Source of the DNA: Marinibium conchae
GTDB taxonomy: Bacteria; Pseudomonadota; Gammaproteobacteria; Enterobacterales; Alteromonadaceae
Direction of reading: 5' to 3'
Length of the DNA stretch: 64,000 bases
Assembly: GCF_015595035.1 (NCBI RefSeq)
Contig: NZ_JADNRN010000001.1
Location: forward strand, 372,001-436,000
Shown in pieces: positions 1-7,942 of the stretch. The stretch's first letter is position 1. Every line of letters begins with the position of its first letter. The translations under genes and the position numbers were made by a program. The notes under the pieces were generated by a model, which had not been told where the DNA came from, did no database searches, and saw only the letters and a list, made by a program, of their open reading frames with translations.

Positions 1-1238
1 GCTCTCATACTCACTCTATAGTAAGTGCTGATGATGAAAAAATAGTGGTATATAACTCCGGTACTGCTGGCGTAAGAGACCGAGAAGAACTCGATGGTTG
101 CATCGGTGAAGTGCCAGGCGATGAGCGAACTGCTTTATTTAGAATTGATGTTGTTGAAATTCCCCTTGCTGATCCAAGCAAATCAAGAATTACCTCTAGT
201 CCAGCGGTATTTGCCGACGATGAAGGGCGTGTTGCTGGTTTGTGGTTGGGCGGCGATCATGGTGACGGTACTCAAAGTACAAGGCGCACCGATGAATGCC
301 ACGACATCACGGTTTTTCCATCTTTAAATCTCGCTGCGGGTGCCTGTTCAGGGAATGGCATTTTGATGGATATCAGCGACCCATATCATCCTAAACGTAT
401 CGACCAAGTAAAAGACATTGGTTTTGCCTATTGGCACTCCGCTACTTTCAATAATGATGGCGACAAAGTGATATTTACCGACGAATGGGGTGGCGGAACA
501 CAGCCTCGCTGCCGTCCTTCTGACCCAATGACTTGGGGTGCTAACGCATTATATTCGATTAACAATGGCAAGTTCGAGTTTGAGAGCTATTACAAAATTC
601 CTGCGCCACAAAGCGATGTTGAAAATTGCGTAGCCCATAACGGTTCAGTGGTTCCCGTGCCTGGCAGAGATATTTTTGCGCAAGCTTGGTATCAAGGCGG
701 CTTGTCGTTAATGGATTTCACTGACATTGGCGAACCTCAAGAAATTGCTTATTTTGATCGTGGGCCAATTTATGAAAATCGCCTAGTGATTGGTGGTTAT
801 TGGTCGACGTATTGGTATAAAGGAAGAATTTACGGCACGGAAATTATTCGCGGTTTAGATGTGTTTGAGCTCCAAGCAAGTGAATTTTTGAGCGAGAACG
901 AAATTGCCGCAGCCAAATTGGCTGACATGGGTAATGCCTTCAACCCACAGCAACAGTTCCCCGTGACTTGGCCTGCTGTGCCTGTTGTAGCGATGGCTTA
1001 TTTGGACCAACTTAGCCGTGAGGGTGCGCTGGATGAGACAGTCATTAAATCCATGATGGAGACGCTAACTGAAGCCAACAAAGCACTTGAAAATAAGCGT
1101 GAGGATAAGTCACTTGCTCAGACACTTAAAGCGCATGCTAGCAAGCTCGCATTAAGTGCAAATGCTTCAGAGAATAATGAGAAGCGTTTAGGGGACTTAA
1201 AAACTACGCTCGCAGGCATTGCTGAATCACTTATGTAA
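1..1238 (+). CDS. LVIVD-repeat protein, 5' truncated by window start
   Basis: The reading frame is open from base 3, before the first possible start codon (GTG at 45). The extra residues, SHTHSIVSADDEKI, run straight into VVYNSGTAGVRD, so the gene begins outside the window. The visible part has the beta-propeller-like style of LVIVD-repeat proteins: GNGILMDISDPYHPKRIDQV, WHSATFNNDGDKVIFTDEWGGG, and VAHNGSVVPVPGRDIFAQAWYQGGL. These proteins are usually exported and of unknown biochemical function. The last 100 residues are helical and charged, and look like a C-terminal extension outside the repeats. No signal peptide can be judged because the N-terminus is missing. A hairpin follows the stop. 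Family assignment is fairly secure; function is unknown. Confidence 0.8.
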   Translation, partial: SHTHSIVSADDEKIVVYNSGTAGVRDREELDGCIGEVPGDERTALFRIDVVEIPLADPSKSRITSSPAVFADDEGRVAGLWLGGDHGDGTQSTRRTDECHDITVFPSLNLAAGACSGNGILMDISDPYHPKRIDQVKDIGFAYWHSATFNNDGDKVIFTDEWGGGTQPRCRPSDPMTWGANALYSINNGKFEFESYYKIPAPQSDVENCVAHNGSVVPVPGRDIFAQAWYQGGLSLMDFTDIGEPQEIAYFDRGPIYENRLVIGGYWSTYWYKGRIYGTEIIRGLDVFELQASEFLSENEIAAAKLADMGNAFNPQQQFPVTWPAVPVVAMAYLDQLSREGALDETVIKSMMETLTEANKALENKREDKSLAQTLKAHASKLALSANASENNEKRLGDLKTTLAGIAESLM

Positions 1239-1264
1239 TGTACCAAGCTTAAGTGTTACTAGCT

Positions 1265-1290
1265 AAGCCCCTGTTATATTTCAGGGGCTT
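1265..1290. terminator. hairpin between convergent genes
   Basis: AAGCCCCTG and CAGGGGCTT form a 9-bp perfect stem around an 8-base loop, between the LVIVD gene and the convergent EamA gene; the EamA stop lies in the loop. Neither side has a clear U tract, so it is a candidate terminator or 3'-end stabilising hairpin only. Confidence 0.45.
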
Positions 1291-2173
1291 CTCGCATAAA
1301 CATAGCGACCTTTCCCATTGCCACAGCATTGCCGAACAACACAATTATGACGCCCAATGCCGATACTAAGGTCCATTGATAAGCCTCAAAGAGGGTAGAT
1401 ATTGCTAAGGCAACAATGGGGTAAATCAGCACCACATAAGCGGCTTTGTCAGAGCCAATTTGCTGTAATAATTTCATGTAGGCGCCAAAAGCTAGCACCG
1501 AACCGAATAAAGCAAGATAAACCAAGGCATAATAGAAATTAGGCTCTTTGGGTAAGCTGAAGCTCGCTCCGCTAAAAAGTGCGAAACCGTAGGTGAAAAT
1601 CAAACTGTAACTCATCGCCCAAAAGTTCATTTGAATAACAGGTGTGCCAGCGTCGAGTATCTTCTCTGATACCACATTGCCCAGCCCTGCACTCAGGAAG
1701 GATGCCGAGGCAAACAACAGACCCATCACTAAGCCTTCATTCATGTCCATATTTTTGAATTCAGGAATGAAGATCAAAAATATGCCTAGCAGGCCGAAGC
1801 TAGCGCCAACGATCACTTCAAAACGCATTGGCTTGCCGAGCATAATACGGCGAAGCACCACATTGATATAGATAATCGTTGAGCTGAGTAAAGCCAAAAG
1901 TGCACTAATAATATGATGTTGCGCGGCATATAAAAAAGTATAGTCGAGGGTGTAAAACAACAATCCAACCAAAACAAGTTGTTTATGCGTTTGCAGTGAT
2001 AGCTTAAGAGGAAGCCTTCTCAATAAGCACCACAGGCCTAAAATACAAGCTGCAATAGTGAAACGGAAGGCGACAGACACGGCAGGGTCGAGCTCGCTAA
2101 TTTGAAAGTTAATAGCAATCCATGTGCTGCCCCAAATTAAGCAGGTGACGGCAAATAGCATAGGGTTCGACAT
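1274..2173 (-). CDS. EamA/DMT-family permease
   Basis: The 299-residue protein has about ten hydrophobic segments in two homologous halves (roughly 1-135 and 145-285), the layout of drug/metabolite-transporter EamA permeases. It starts with FAVTCLIWGSTWIAINFQIS, a typical first EamA helix with the WGSTW motif, and the second half has SVLAFGAYMKLLQQIGSDKA. It should be an inner-membrane exporter of a small metabolite; the substrate cannot be told. Its ATG overlaps the stop of the upstream amidohydrolase by one base (TAATG), which implies translational coupling and a shared transcript. The carrier may export a product of that enzyme, which is inference from position only. Confidence 0.85.
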   Translation of the reverse strand: MSNPMLFAVTCLIWGSTWIAINFQISELDPAVSVAFRFTIAACILGLWCLLRRLPLKLSLQTHKQLVLVGLLFYTLDYTFLYAAQHHIISALLALLSSTIIYINVVLRRIMLGKPMRFEVIVGASFGLLGIFLIFIPEFKNMDMNEGLVMGLLFASASFLSAGLGNVVSEKILDAGTPVIQMNFWAMSYSLIFTYGFALFSGASFSLPKEPNFYYALVYLALFGSVLAFGAYMKLLQQIGSDKAAYVVLIYPIVALAISTLFEAYQWTLVSALGVIIVLFGNAVAMGKVAMFMREAPEI

Positions 2174-3789
2174 TAATCAGCCTTTGCCTCTTTTACCATT
2201 GTTTTAACATCTTCTAATAGCGACTTAGCGTCATAAACAATACCGTCTTTAATGGTGTAATCAACACCACCGCTGCGAATGGGTTTATTGTTATCATCAA
2301 GGCGGTAATGGCCGGTTCCGTAAAGTACTTTGAAGTTTCGCAGTGGGTTTTCTTTTATGATCACCATGTCAGCAAGCTTGCCGACACTAATAGAGCCTAT
2401 ATCATCCTCCATCCCCAGTGCTTGCGCACCGTTTAAGGTTGCCGCTTGAATAACCTCATAGGGGTTAAACCCAGCTTCGCGCAGCAGTTCTAATTCGCTG
2501 ATATAACCAAAGCCATAAATTTTATAGATATAGCCAGAGTCAGAGCCAGTGGTTACTCGCCCACCGTGGTTTTTGAAATCGTTCAAAAACTGCATCCACA
2601 AACGATAGTTTTCTTTCCATTCAATTTCTTCGTCAGTTGTCCAATCAAACCAGTAAGAGCCATGTGCATAGCGACTCGGCGTGAAAAAATCCCATAGCGT
2701 GGGTAAGGTGTATTCGGCGTGCCAGTCGGCGTTGCGCTCGCGCATGAGATCTCTGCTAGCCTGATAGATAGTCATCGTCGGGTTTATGGTGAAGTCGAGC
2801 GCGATAAGCTCATCACGCACACTATTCCATTTGTCTGAGCCCATTACGGCTGCTTGCTTCCACAACTTGCCAGCTTCGGCAAAGCGGTCTTGCTCGTTAT
2901 TGTAGTTGTAGGTAGCAGGGTAGTCTTGGATCCTACGATCTTCAAAAAGAGCTTCAGGTAAGCCGTACCAATGCTCCATCGTGGTAAGGCCTAAACGGGC
3001 TGAGTCGAGCACATTCATACTCATAACATTTAACTGCGCGTGATGCATCATTGTGCCTAGGTTTTGCTTTTTTGCTTCATCTAGGGCGGCTGTCATTACT
3101 TTTGGTGTTGCTCCAAAAAATTTAATGCCTTTAGCGCCATTTTTTGCGCTAGCCTTCACCCAAGCTCGCGCTTGTTTAGCAGTGAATATAGGCTCCTTTG
3201 CCCCCATGCCAAAGCCTAAATAAGGAATTATTCGGGGTGCCACAATTTCATTTTTCTGGCTGCGTTTAACGTGGTCTAACACCCAGTCGAGACCATTGAA
3301 GCTGCCAGGTTCGCGCACCGTAGTTATGCCATGAGCTAACCATAATTTGAATACATACTCCGCAGGGATATTATCTGCTGAACCGCCAATGTGGCCGTGC
3401 ATGTCGATAAAGCCTGGCAACACGTAATAACCCTCGAGTTGCATTTCTTCATCGCCCTCACGCAGCACTGGGCGGCCTTCTACTTTTATTGGCACGTCTG
3501 GGTGACCGACACTCACAATGTTGGTAATACGATCACCTTCAATAACGATATCAAGCGGGCCTCGTGGCGGAGCACCTTCCCCATTAACAAGCGTAATGCC
3601 TCGCAGAATAAGACGCTTATAAGGGCCTTTTCCTTCATCTGCTGCTTTATTGGGGGCCGCCTTATCTGCATAGCTGTAGGGGGCAATACTCAATATAACT
3701 AAGATAACGGCTAAGACCATTACTTTATGCAAATAAGAGAAGTAAGCACTTGTGAGTGTAAACCGAGAGTTTGGCAATGTTGTTAACAT
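2173..3789 (-). CDS. exported metal-dependent amidohydrolase
   Basis: This is an amidohydrolase-superfamily enzyme of the imidazolonepropionase/prolidase-like group. The HxH metal motif is in PGFIDMHGHIGG (about residues 131-133 from the chosen start). Further family features are GIKFFGATP, MMHHAQ, TTMEHWYGLPE and TGSDSGY (late metal-binding Asp), followed by the C-terminal SVGKLADMVIIKENPL seen in cyclic amidohydrolases. The frame is open to 3870, but the hydrophobic stretch VLAVILVILSIAPYSYA followed by DKAAP reads as a signal peptide. ATG at 3789 gives it a basic n-region; ATG at 3720 is also possible but leaves no positive charge before the core. No start has a convincing Shine-Dalgarno. 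The enzyme should act in the periplasm on a peptide-like or cyclic amide substrate not identifiable here. Confidence 0.82.
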   Translation of the reverse strand: MLTTLPNSRFTLTSAYFSYLHKVMVLAVILVILSIAPYSYADKAAPNKAADEGKGPYKRLILRGITLVNGEGAPPRGPLDIVIEGDRITNIVSVGHPDVPIKVEGRPVLREGDEEMQLEGYYVLPGFIDMHGHIGGSADNIPAEYVFKLWLAHGITTVREPGSFNGLDWVLDHVKRSQKNEIVAPRIIPYLGFGMGAKEPIFTAKQARAWVKASAKNGAKGIKFFGATPKVMTAALDEAKKQNLGTMMHHAQLNVMSMNVLDSARLGLTTMEHWYGLPEALFEDRRIQDYPATYNYNNEQDRFAEAGKLWKQAAVMGSDKWNSVRDELIALDFTINPTMTIYQASRDLMRERNADWHAEYTLPTLWDFFTPSRYAHGSYWFDWTTDEEIEWKENYRLWMQFLNDFKNHGGRVTTGSDSGYIYKIYGFGYISELELLREAGFNPYEVIQAATLNGAQALGMEDDIGSISVGKLADMVIIKENPLRNFKVLYGTGHYRLDDNNKPIRSGGVDYTIKDGIVYDAKSLLEDVKTMVKEAKAD

Positions 3790-4043
3790 GGTGAGGTCCG
3801 CCATTAGTGTCGTGATCGTTCTTATAAGAATTTTCTTAGAATGAAGTGGCAAAACCGCATACTTCATCAATTTTTCAATAGCTTAGCATTGCTTTGTTGT
3901 GATTGCTTTACGTTAGATGAATTTTAACGCTTTCTTGTAATGTAAATAATGCAAGATTTTCTGTACTTGTAGAATTTTACCACTATCATTTGCCTAAGAC
4001 TCAAAGGATTTTTCTGCCAATACATGGATATTTTCTTGCCGCT

Positions 4044-5183
4044 ATGAACAAATTTAATTTTATCACCGCTTTTTCTCTTATCGCCTTTAGCATTCTAAGC
4101 TCGGGTTGCGCAAGCTCGTTTGAGCGTACTAAAAAGCACAGTGACGCTAAGCTCATCGACAATGAATTTTTGGTGTCTTTTGCCTCGTGCGCAAAAGAAA
4201 ACCGCCCTCAGCCGATTTGGACCGAAATTGCTAAAACGAATCCCGACGTGTTCTTATTTATCGGCGATAATGTGTACGCTGACGTGTATGAAAAGAACGG
4301 CAAGAGAAGTATGCAACCCGTAGAGACTCGTGAGCGTTTCGACGAAGCCTACGCGATGGCAAATGCTATTCCCGAGTTTGCGGCTTTTCGAAAGCAAGTG
4401 CCTATGATGCTGGGTACTTGGGACGACCATGACTATGGCGCAAATGACGCTGGCAAAGAGTTCCCATTAAAGAAAGAATCACAACAAGCCTTTCTCGATT
4501 TCTTCGAATTTGCCGATGACGACCCAATCCGTCAGCAAGAAGGTATTTATCACTCGCGTTTCGTTGAAGACGAAGGGAATACAGTTCAGATAATCATGCT
4601 TGATACCCGCTATCATCGCGACCCAATTACCAAGAACCCCGCTGGCCGCCCAAAAAATAAAGGGCCGTACTTACAAATTGACGATCCCAATGCCACGATT
4701 CTTGGCGAAGCCCAATGGCAATGGTTAGAAGAAGAATTGAAAAAGCCAGCCGATGTGCGCTTGATTGTGAGCAGTATTCAAGTGGTTGCGTACGAGCATT
4801 CGTGGGAGAGCTGGGGTATTTTTCCACATCAGCGTAACAAGCTTTACGATATGATCACGAATACTAAGGCAAATGGCGTGGTGTTCTTAACGGGTGACCG
4901 CCACCTCATGGAAATTTCAAAAGATACTGGCCAACTCGGTCATCAGGTGCCTTATCCGCTTTGGGACTTTACGTCGAGTGACATTGTGCGTGATTTCACT
5001 GAAGTGAATGAGGACAACAGTTTCAGGCAAGGTAGGGTCGTGCGCGATACCAACTTTGGCGAGGTTAAAATAGAATGGGCTGATAAGCTTGCCGATTCCG
5101 TCATTACCCTGACTGCAAGGGGCCGCGATGGCGGTGTTTTGAACCAGCAAGTTGTTTCCCTAAAAGACTTACAAGCCTTTTAG
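4044..5183 (+). CDS. PhoD-like metallophosphatase, lipoprotein
   Basis: The frame opens at 3990, but ATG at 4044 yields a lipoprotein signal with lipobox LSSGC, so I take that start. The mature protein carries PhoD/calcineurin-like motifs in order: VSFASCAKENRP, FLFIGDNVYAD, GTWDDHDYGAND, MLDTRYHRDP, and VVFLTGDRHLMEIS. These supply the Asp/His/Asn ligands of alkaline phosphatase D-type enzymes. PhoD-family enzymes hydrolyse phosphodiesters and phosphomonoesters outside the cytoplasm; here the enzyme would be membrane-anchored by lipid. No Pho regulator lies next to it. It is divergent from the amidohydrolase gene and convergent with a LysR gene, with only 26 bases between. Confidence 0.85.
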   Translation: MNKFNFITAFSLIAFSILSSGCASSFERTKKHSDAKLIDNEFLVSFASCAKENRPQPIWTEIAKTNPDVFLFIGDNVYADVYEKNGKRSMQPVETRERFDEAYAMANAIPEFAAFRKQVPMMLGTWDDHDYGANDAGKEFPLKKESQQAFLDFFEFADDDPIRQQEGIYHSRFVEDEGNTVQIIMLDTRYHRDPITKNPAGRPKNKGPYLQIDDPNATILGEAQWQWLEEELKKPADVRLIVSSIQVVAYEHSWESWGIFPHQRNKLYDMITNTKANGVVFLTGDRHLMEISKDTGQLGHQVPYPLWDFTSSDIVRDFTEVNEDNSFRQGRVVRDTNFGEVKIEWADKLADSVITLTARGRDGGVLNQQVVSLKDLQAF

Positions 5184-5209
5184 TGCGTCATTGATGGCGA
5201 GTGGTCGCT

Positions 5210-6055
5210 TTAGGTGATTCTAGAACGAATATAATCTGACAGCGTTTTACTGACTTGTGGATGCTGTGTGTCTTGGTTGAACAAGCAGATCTTTACTTTT
5301 CCCAAATGGGGTAGGCGTTTGTTTTTAATAATGTCTAATTCAGGCGGCACACTAGTTTTGGCTAACGCACTAAGCCCTAATCCTTGCTTTATTGCTGCGA
5401 TGAGGCCATATAAATCGGCATTGGTATAGGAAATTTTCCAGGCTTGGGTTTGTTGTTTTAATTGTTGAATCACCCGCGAGCGGTAAATACAACCGTCCGG
5501 CGCCAATACCAGTGATAGGTGCTTATTGTTGAAAGCCTGCTTAGCATCACCCACCCATACCAGCTCATCTTCAATGAGTAATTCACCTTCTTGTGGCTCT
5601 TCTGGGTTCACCAAGGCAAGTATTAGATCGAAGTCTTTGCGCTGGGCTGAGCTTAACAACTGACGTGACAGTGACGAGGTGACATCTAATGACACGTCGG
5701 GGTAGCGTATATTGAATTCGCCAATGATGCTTGGTAAGAGGGTCGACGCAAATTCACTTGGAATACCCAAACGTAAACGCCCTCGAAGTGTATCCTGTTC
5801 GTGATGACGAAAAATATCATCGTTGAGAGCGAGCATCTGCTTGGCTCGTTCGTATAACCATTGGCCGTCGGCGTTGGCCTGATAACGTTGTCCTACCTTA
5901 TCGAATAGCTTTTTGTTTAACTGGCTCTCCAGTTTCTTTATTTGCAAGCTGATTGCAGGTTGTGACCTACCTAAAAGCTCGCCAGCTTTGTTGTAAGCAC
6001 CAAGCTCGATGATGGCGACAAAGGTGCGTAGATTATCAAGGGAAAGCTGTTTCAT
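5210..6055 (-). CDS. LysR-family transcriptional regulator (LrhA-like subgroup)
   Basis: The 281-residue protein has an N-terminal winged helix (LRTFVAIIELGAYNKAGELL, then GRSQPAISLQIKKLE, residues about 8-45), followed by the linker helix and substrate-binding domain. The wording LRLGIPSEFASTLLPSIIGEF and EDELVWVGD resembles the LrhA/PecT branch rather than GcvA. It is divergent from gcvT, with 186 bases between the two start codons and an inverted repeat just upstream of its own start. LysR proteins typically repress themselves and control the divergent gene, so control of gcvTHP is possible but not shown. The C-terminal domain is slightly short. Effector unknown. Confidence 0.88.
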   Translation of the reverse strand: MKQLSLDNLRTFVAIIELGAYNKAGELLGRSQPAISLQIKKLESQLNKKLFDKVGQRYQANADGQWLYERAKQMLALNDDIFRHHEQDTLRGRLRLGIPSEFASTLLPSIIGEFNIRYPDVSLDVTSSLSRQLLSSAQRKDFDLILALVNPEEPQEGELLIEDELVWVGDAKQAFNNKHLSLVLAPDGCIYRSRVIQQLKQQTQAWKISYTNADLYGLIAAIKQGLGLSALAKTSVPPELDIIKNKRLPHLGKVKICLFNQDTQHPQVSKTLSDYIRSRIT

Positions 6056-6070
6056 TATTGTCCTCTTACC

Positions 6071-6087
6071 TTCGACGCACCGTCGAA
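6071..6087. promoter_or_regulatory. inverted repeat upstream of the LysR gene
   Basis: TTCGACG-CAC-CGTCGAA is a perfect 7-bp inverted repeat 16 bases upstream of the LysR start and 155 bases upstream of gcvT. It contains a T-N11-A arrangement like LysR boxes, so it may be the autoregulatory operator. Its close position to the start codon would also suit a hairpin in the mRNA leader. Confidence 0.4.
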
Positions 6088-6241
6088 TATCGAAATTATC
6101 ACTGCGCGTTGTTAATTAGTAGTTTAAATGCATTGTAGATAATAGATTTAAAAAGTAAATGTATTCATAAGGACTTTTAATTAGATAAAACGATATCGAG
6201 TTTCTATACTCTGTTCATTATTTCTTAGCATCAGGTGAAAC

Positions 6242-7330
6242 ATGAACACTACTGCATTACATGCGGCTCACATTAAAGCGGGCGCTAAAATGGTCGATTT
6301 CTTCGGTTGGGATATGCCAATTAACTACGGTTCGCAAATTGAAGAGCACAATGCGGTGCGTCAGGATGCGGGCATGTTTGATGTATCACACATGACCATC
6401 GTTGATGTGGAAGGAGCCGATGCCAAAGCATATTTACGTTACCTGCTTGCTAACGACGTAGACAAGTTACAAGCCAAAGGTAAAGCGTTATACAGCGGTA
6501 TGCTCAATGAGCAAGGCGGTGTTGTTGATGACCTTATCGTTTATCACTTCGAGTCGACAAATTATCGCTTGGTGGTGAATTCAGCGACAAAAGAGAAAGA
6601 CCTCAATTGGTTGAACAAAGTTGCCGAGGGTTTTGATGTAAGCATCAGCGAGCGTGATGAGTTTGCCATGATTGCTGTGCAGGGACCAAACGCAAAAAGC
6701 AAAGCACAAACTTTATTCAGCGATGCTCAAAAAGAAGCCGTTGCTGATATGAAGCCCTTTTTTGGTGTGCAGGCAGAAGATCTTTTTATCGCCACCACTG
6801 GGTACACGGGTGAAGCAGGTTACGAAATCATGGTGCCACGAGCGCGCGCAGAAGAGTTTTGGGAGCAACTATTGGCAGCAGGCGTTGTAGCTTGTGGTTT
6901 AGGTGCTCGAGATACATTGCGTCTTGAAGCCGGTATGAATCTGTATGGGCAGGATATGGATGAAAGCATTTCGCCGCTTGCCGCAAACATGGGCTGGACA
7001 GTTACTTGGGAGCCAAGTGAGCGTGACTTCATGGGGCGTAAAGCCTTAGAAGCTCAAAAAGCGGCTGGCCACGATAAGTTAGTTGGCTTGGTAATGACGG
7101 AAAAGGGCGTGCTTCGAGCGGGTCTTAAGCTTATCACTGAAGCCGGCGAAGGCATTATTACATCTGGAACTTTCTCTCCTACCTTAGGGCATAGCATTGC
7201 CATGGCAAGAGTACCAGCAGCAATAGAGATAGGCTCTAGTGTTGAGGTAGAAATGCGCAAAAAATTAGTCACGGTAAAAGTGGTTAAACCCAGTTTCGTT
7301 CGAAATGGAAAAAGTGTTTTATCAGAGTAG
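6242..7330 (+). CDS. gcvT: aminomethyltransferase (T protein of glycine cleavage)
   Basis: GcvT transfers the methylene group from the lipoyl arm of GcvH to tetrahydrofolate, releasing ammonia. The 362-residue length is normal for the family. The N-terminus ([20 protein letters not shown]) and the motifs [28 protein letters not shown], and [19 protein letters not shown] are diagnostic. The ATG has a good Shine-Dalgarno (CAGGTG) six bases upstream. It is first in gcvT-gcvH-gcvP, with 84 bases to gcvH. No glycine riboswitch is recognisable in the 186-base upstream region, so control by a protein regulator is more likely. Confidence 0.97.
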   Translation: MNTTALHAAHIKAGAKMVDFFGWDMPINYGSQIEEHNAVRQDAGMFDVSHMTIVDVEGADAKAYLRYLLANDVDKLQAKGKALYSGMLNEQGGVVDDLIVYHFESTNYRLVVNSATKEKDLNWLNKVAEGFDVSISERDEFAMIAVQGPNAKSKAQTLFSDAQKEAVADMKPFFGVQAEDLFIATTGYTGEAGYEIMVPRARAEEFWEQLLAAGVVACGLGARDTLRLEAGMNLYGQDMDESISPLAANMGWTVTWEPSERDFMGRKALEAQKAAGHDKLVGLVMTEKGVLRAGLKLITEAGEGIITSGTFSPTLGHSIAMARVPAAIEIGSSVEVEMRKKLVTVKVVKPSFVRNGKSVLSE

Positions 7331-7414
7331 TAAGGCTAGCTCCGAGCAGTAAGAAAGTGAGCAAACAACAAGTAAACAAATAACTAAAAGTACTATAACA
7401 AGCTAGGAAAAATT

Positions 7415-7804
7415 ATGAGCAACATACCAAGTGATTTACGTTACGCAAGCACACATGAATGGGTTCGTCCGGATGGCGATGGTGTATTTACGGTAGGCAT
7501 TACCGAACACGCCCAAGACTTACTTGGCGATATGGTTTTCGTAGACTTACCTGATGAAGGCGATGCAGTCACTACAGGTGAAGATTGTGCGGTTGCAGAG
7601 TCGGTAAAAGCGGCATCTGATATCTACGCACCGATTACGGGTGAAGTTGTTGAAGTAAATTCACAGCTAGAAGATTCGCCTGAACTAGTTAACACCGATG
7701 CTTTTGGTGATGGCTGGATGTTCAAAATCAAAGCTGATGATCCTTCAGAAGTGGAAGGGCTTTTGGACGCCGAAGCTTACGCAAACTCCATCGAAGACGA
7801 GTAA
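7415..7804 (+). CDS. gcvH: glycine cleavage system H protein
   Basis: GcvH is the lipoylated shuttle of the glycine cleavage complex. At 129 residues it is of standard length. The lipoyl-lysine motif is [12 protein letters not shown] with the modified lysine at about residue 65. The start [15 protein letters not shown] and end GDGWMFKIK are typical. A TAGGA Shine-Dalgarno precedes the ATG. It sits between gcvT and gcvP. Confidence 0.97.
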   Translation: MSNIPSDLRYASTHEWVRPDGDGVFTVGITEHAQDLLGDMVFVDLPDEGDAVTTGEDCAVAESVKAASDIYAPITGEVVEVNSQLEDSPELVNTDAFGDGWMFKIKADDPSEVEGLLDAEAYANSIEDE

Positions 7805-7882
7805 GCTTTTTCAGAGCTACCTTTTTGTGGGCTTGTTAGCGCCCCTGAGATAGCTCATTTAACATCATAGTGTTATTTCTCA

Positions 7883-7917
7883 GTGCTACCCTCCGGTGGC
7901 ACCGTGTTTTTTATTTT
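7883..7917 (+). terminator. hairpin with T run between gcvH and gcvP (possible attenuator)
   Basis: GTGCTACC-CTCC-GGTGGCAC forms a short stem with one mismatch, followed four bases later by TTTTTTATTTT. Lying between gcvH and gcvP it could partly terminate and lower gcvP relative to gcvTH. It may be incidental. Confidence 0.3.
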
Positions 7918-7942
7918 CAATTTGTTTGTAGGTCGCCTATTT

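Noticed and set aside
6056-6241. Glycine riboswitch upstream of gcvT
   Set aside because: The leader is short and AT-rich and shows none of the conserved aptamer helices I know.
7883-7942. Upstream extension of the gcvP frame
   Set aside because: The added residues are not GcvP-like and include the hairpin region; ATG 7943 fits the conserved N-terminus.
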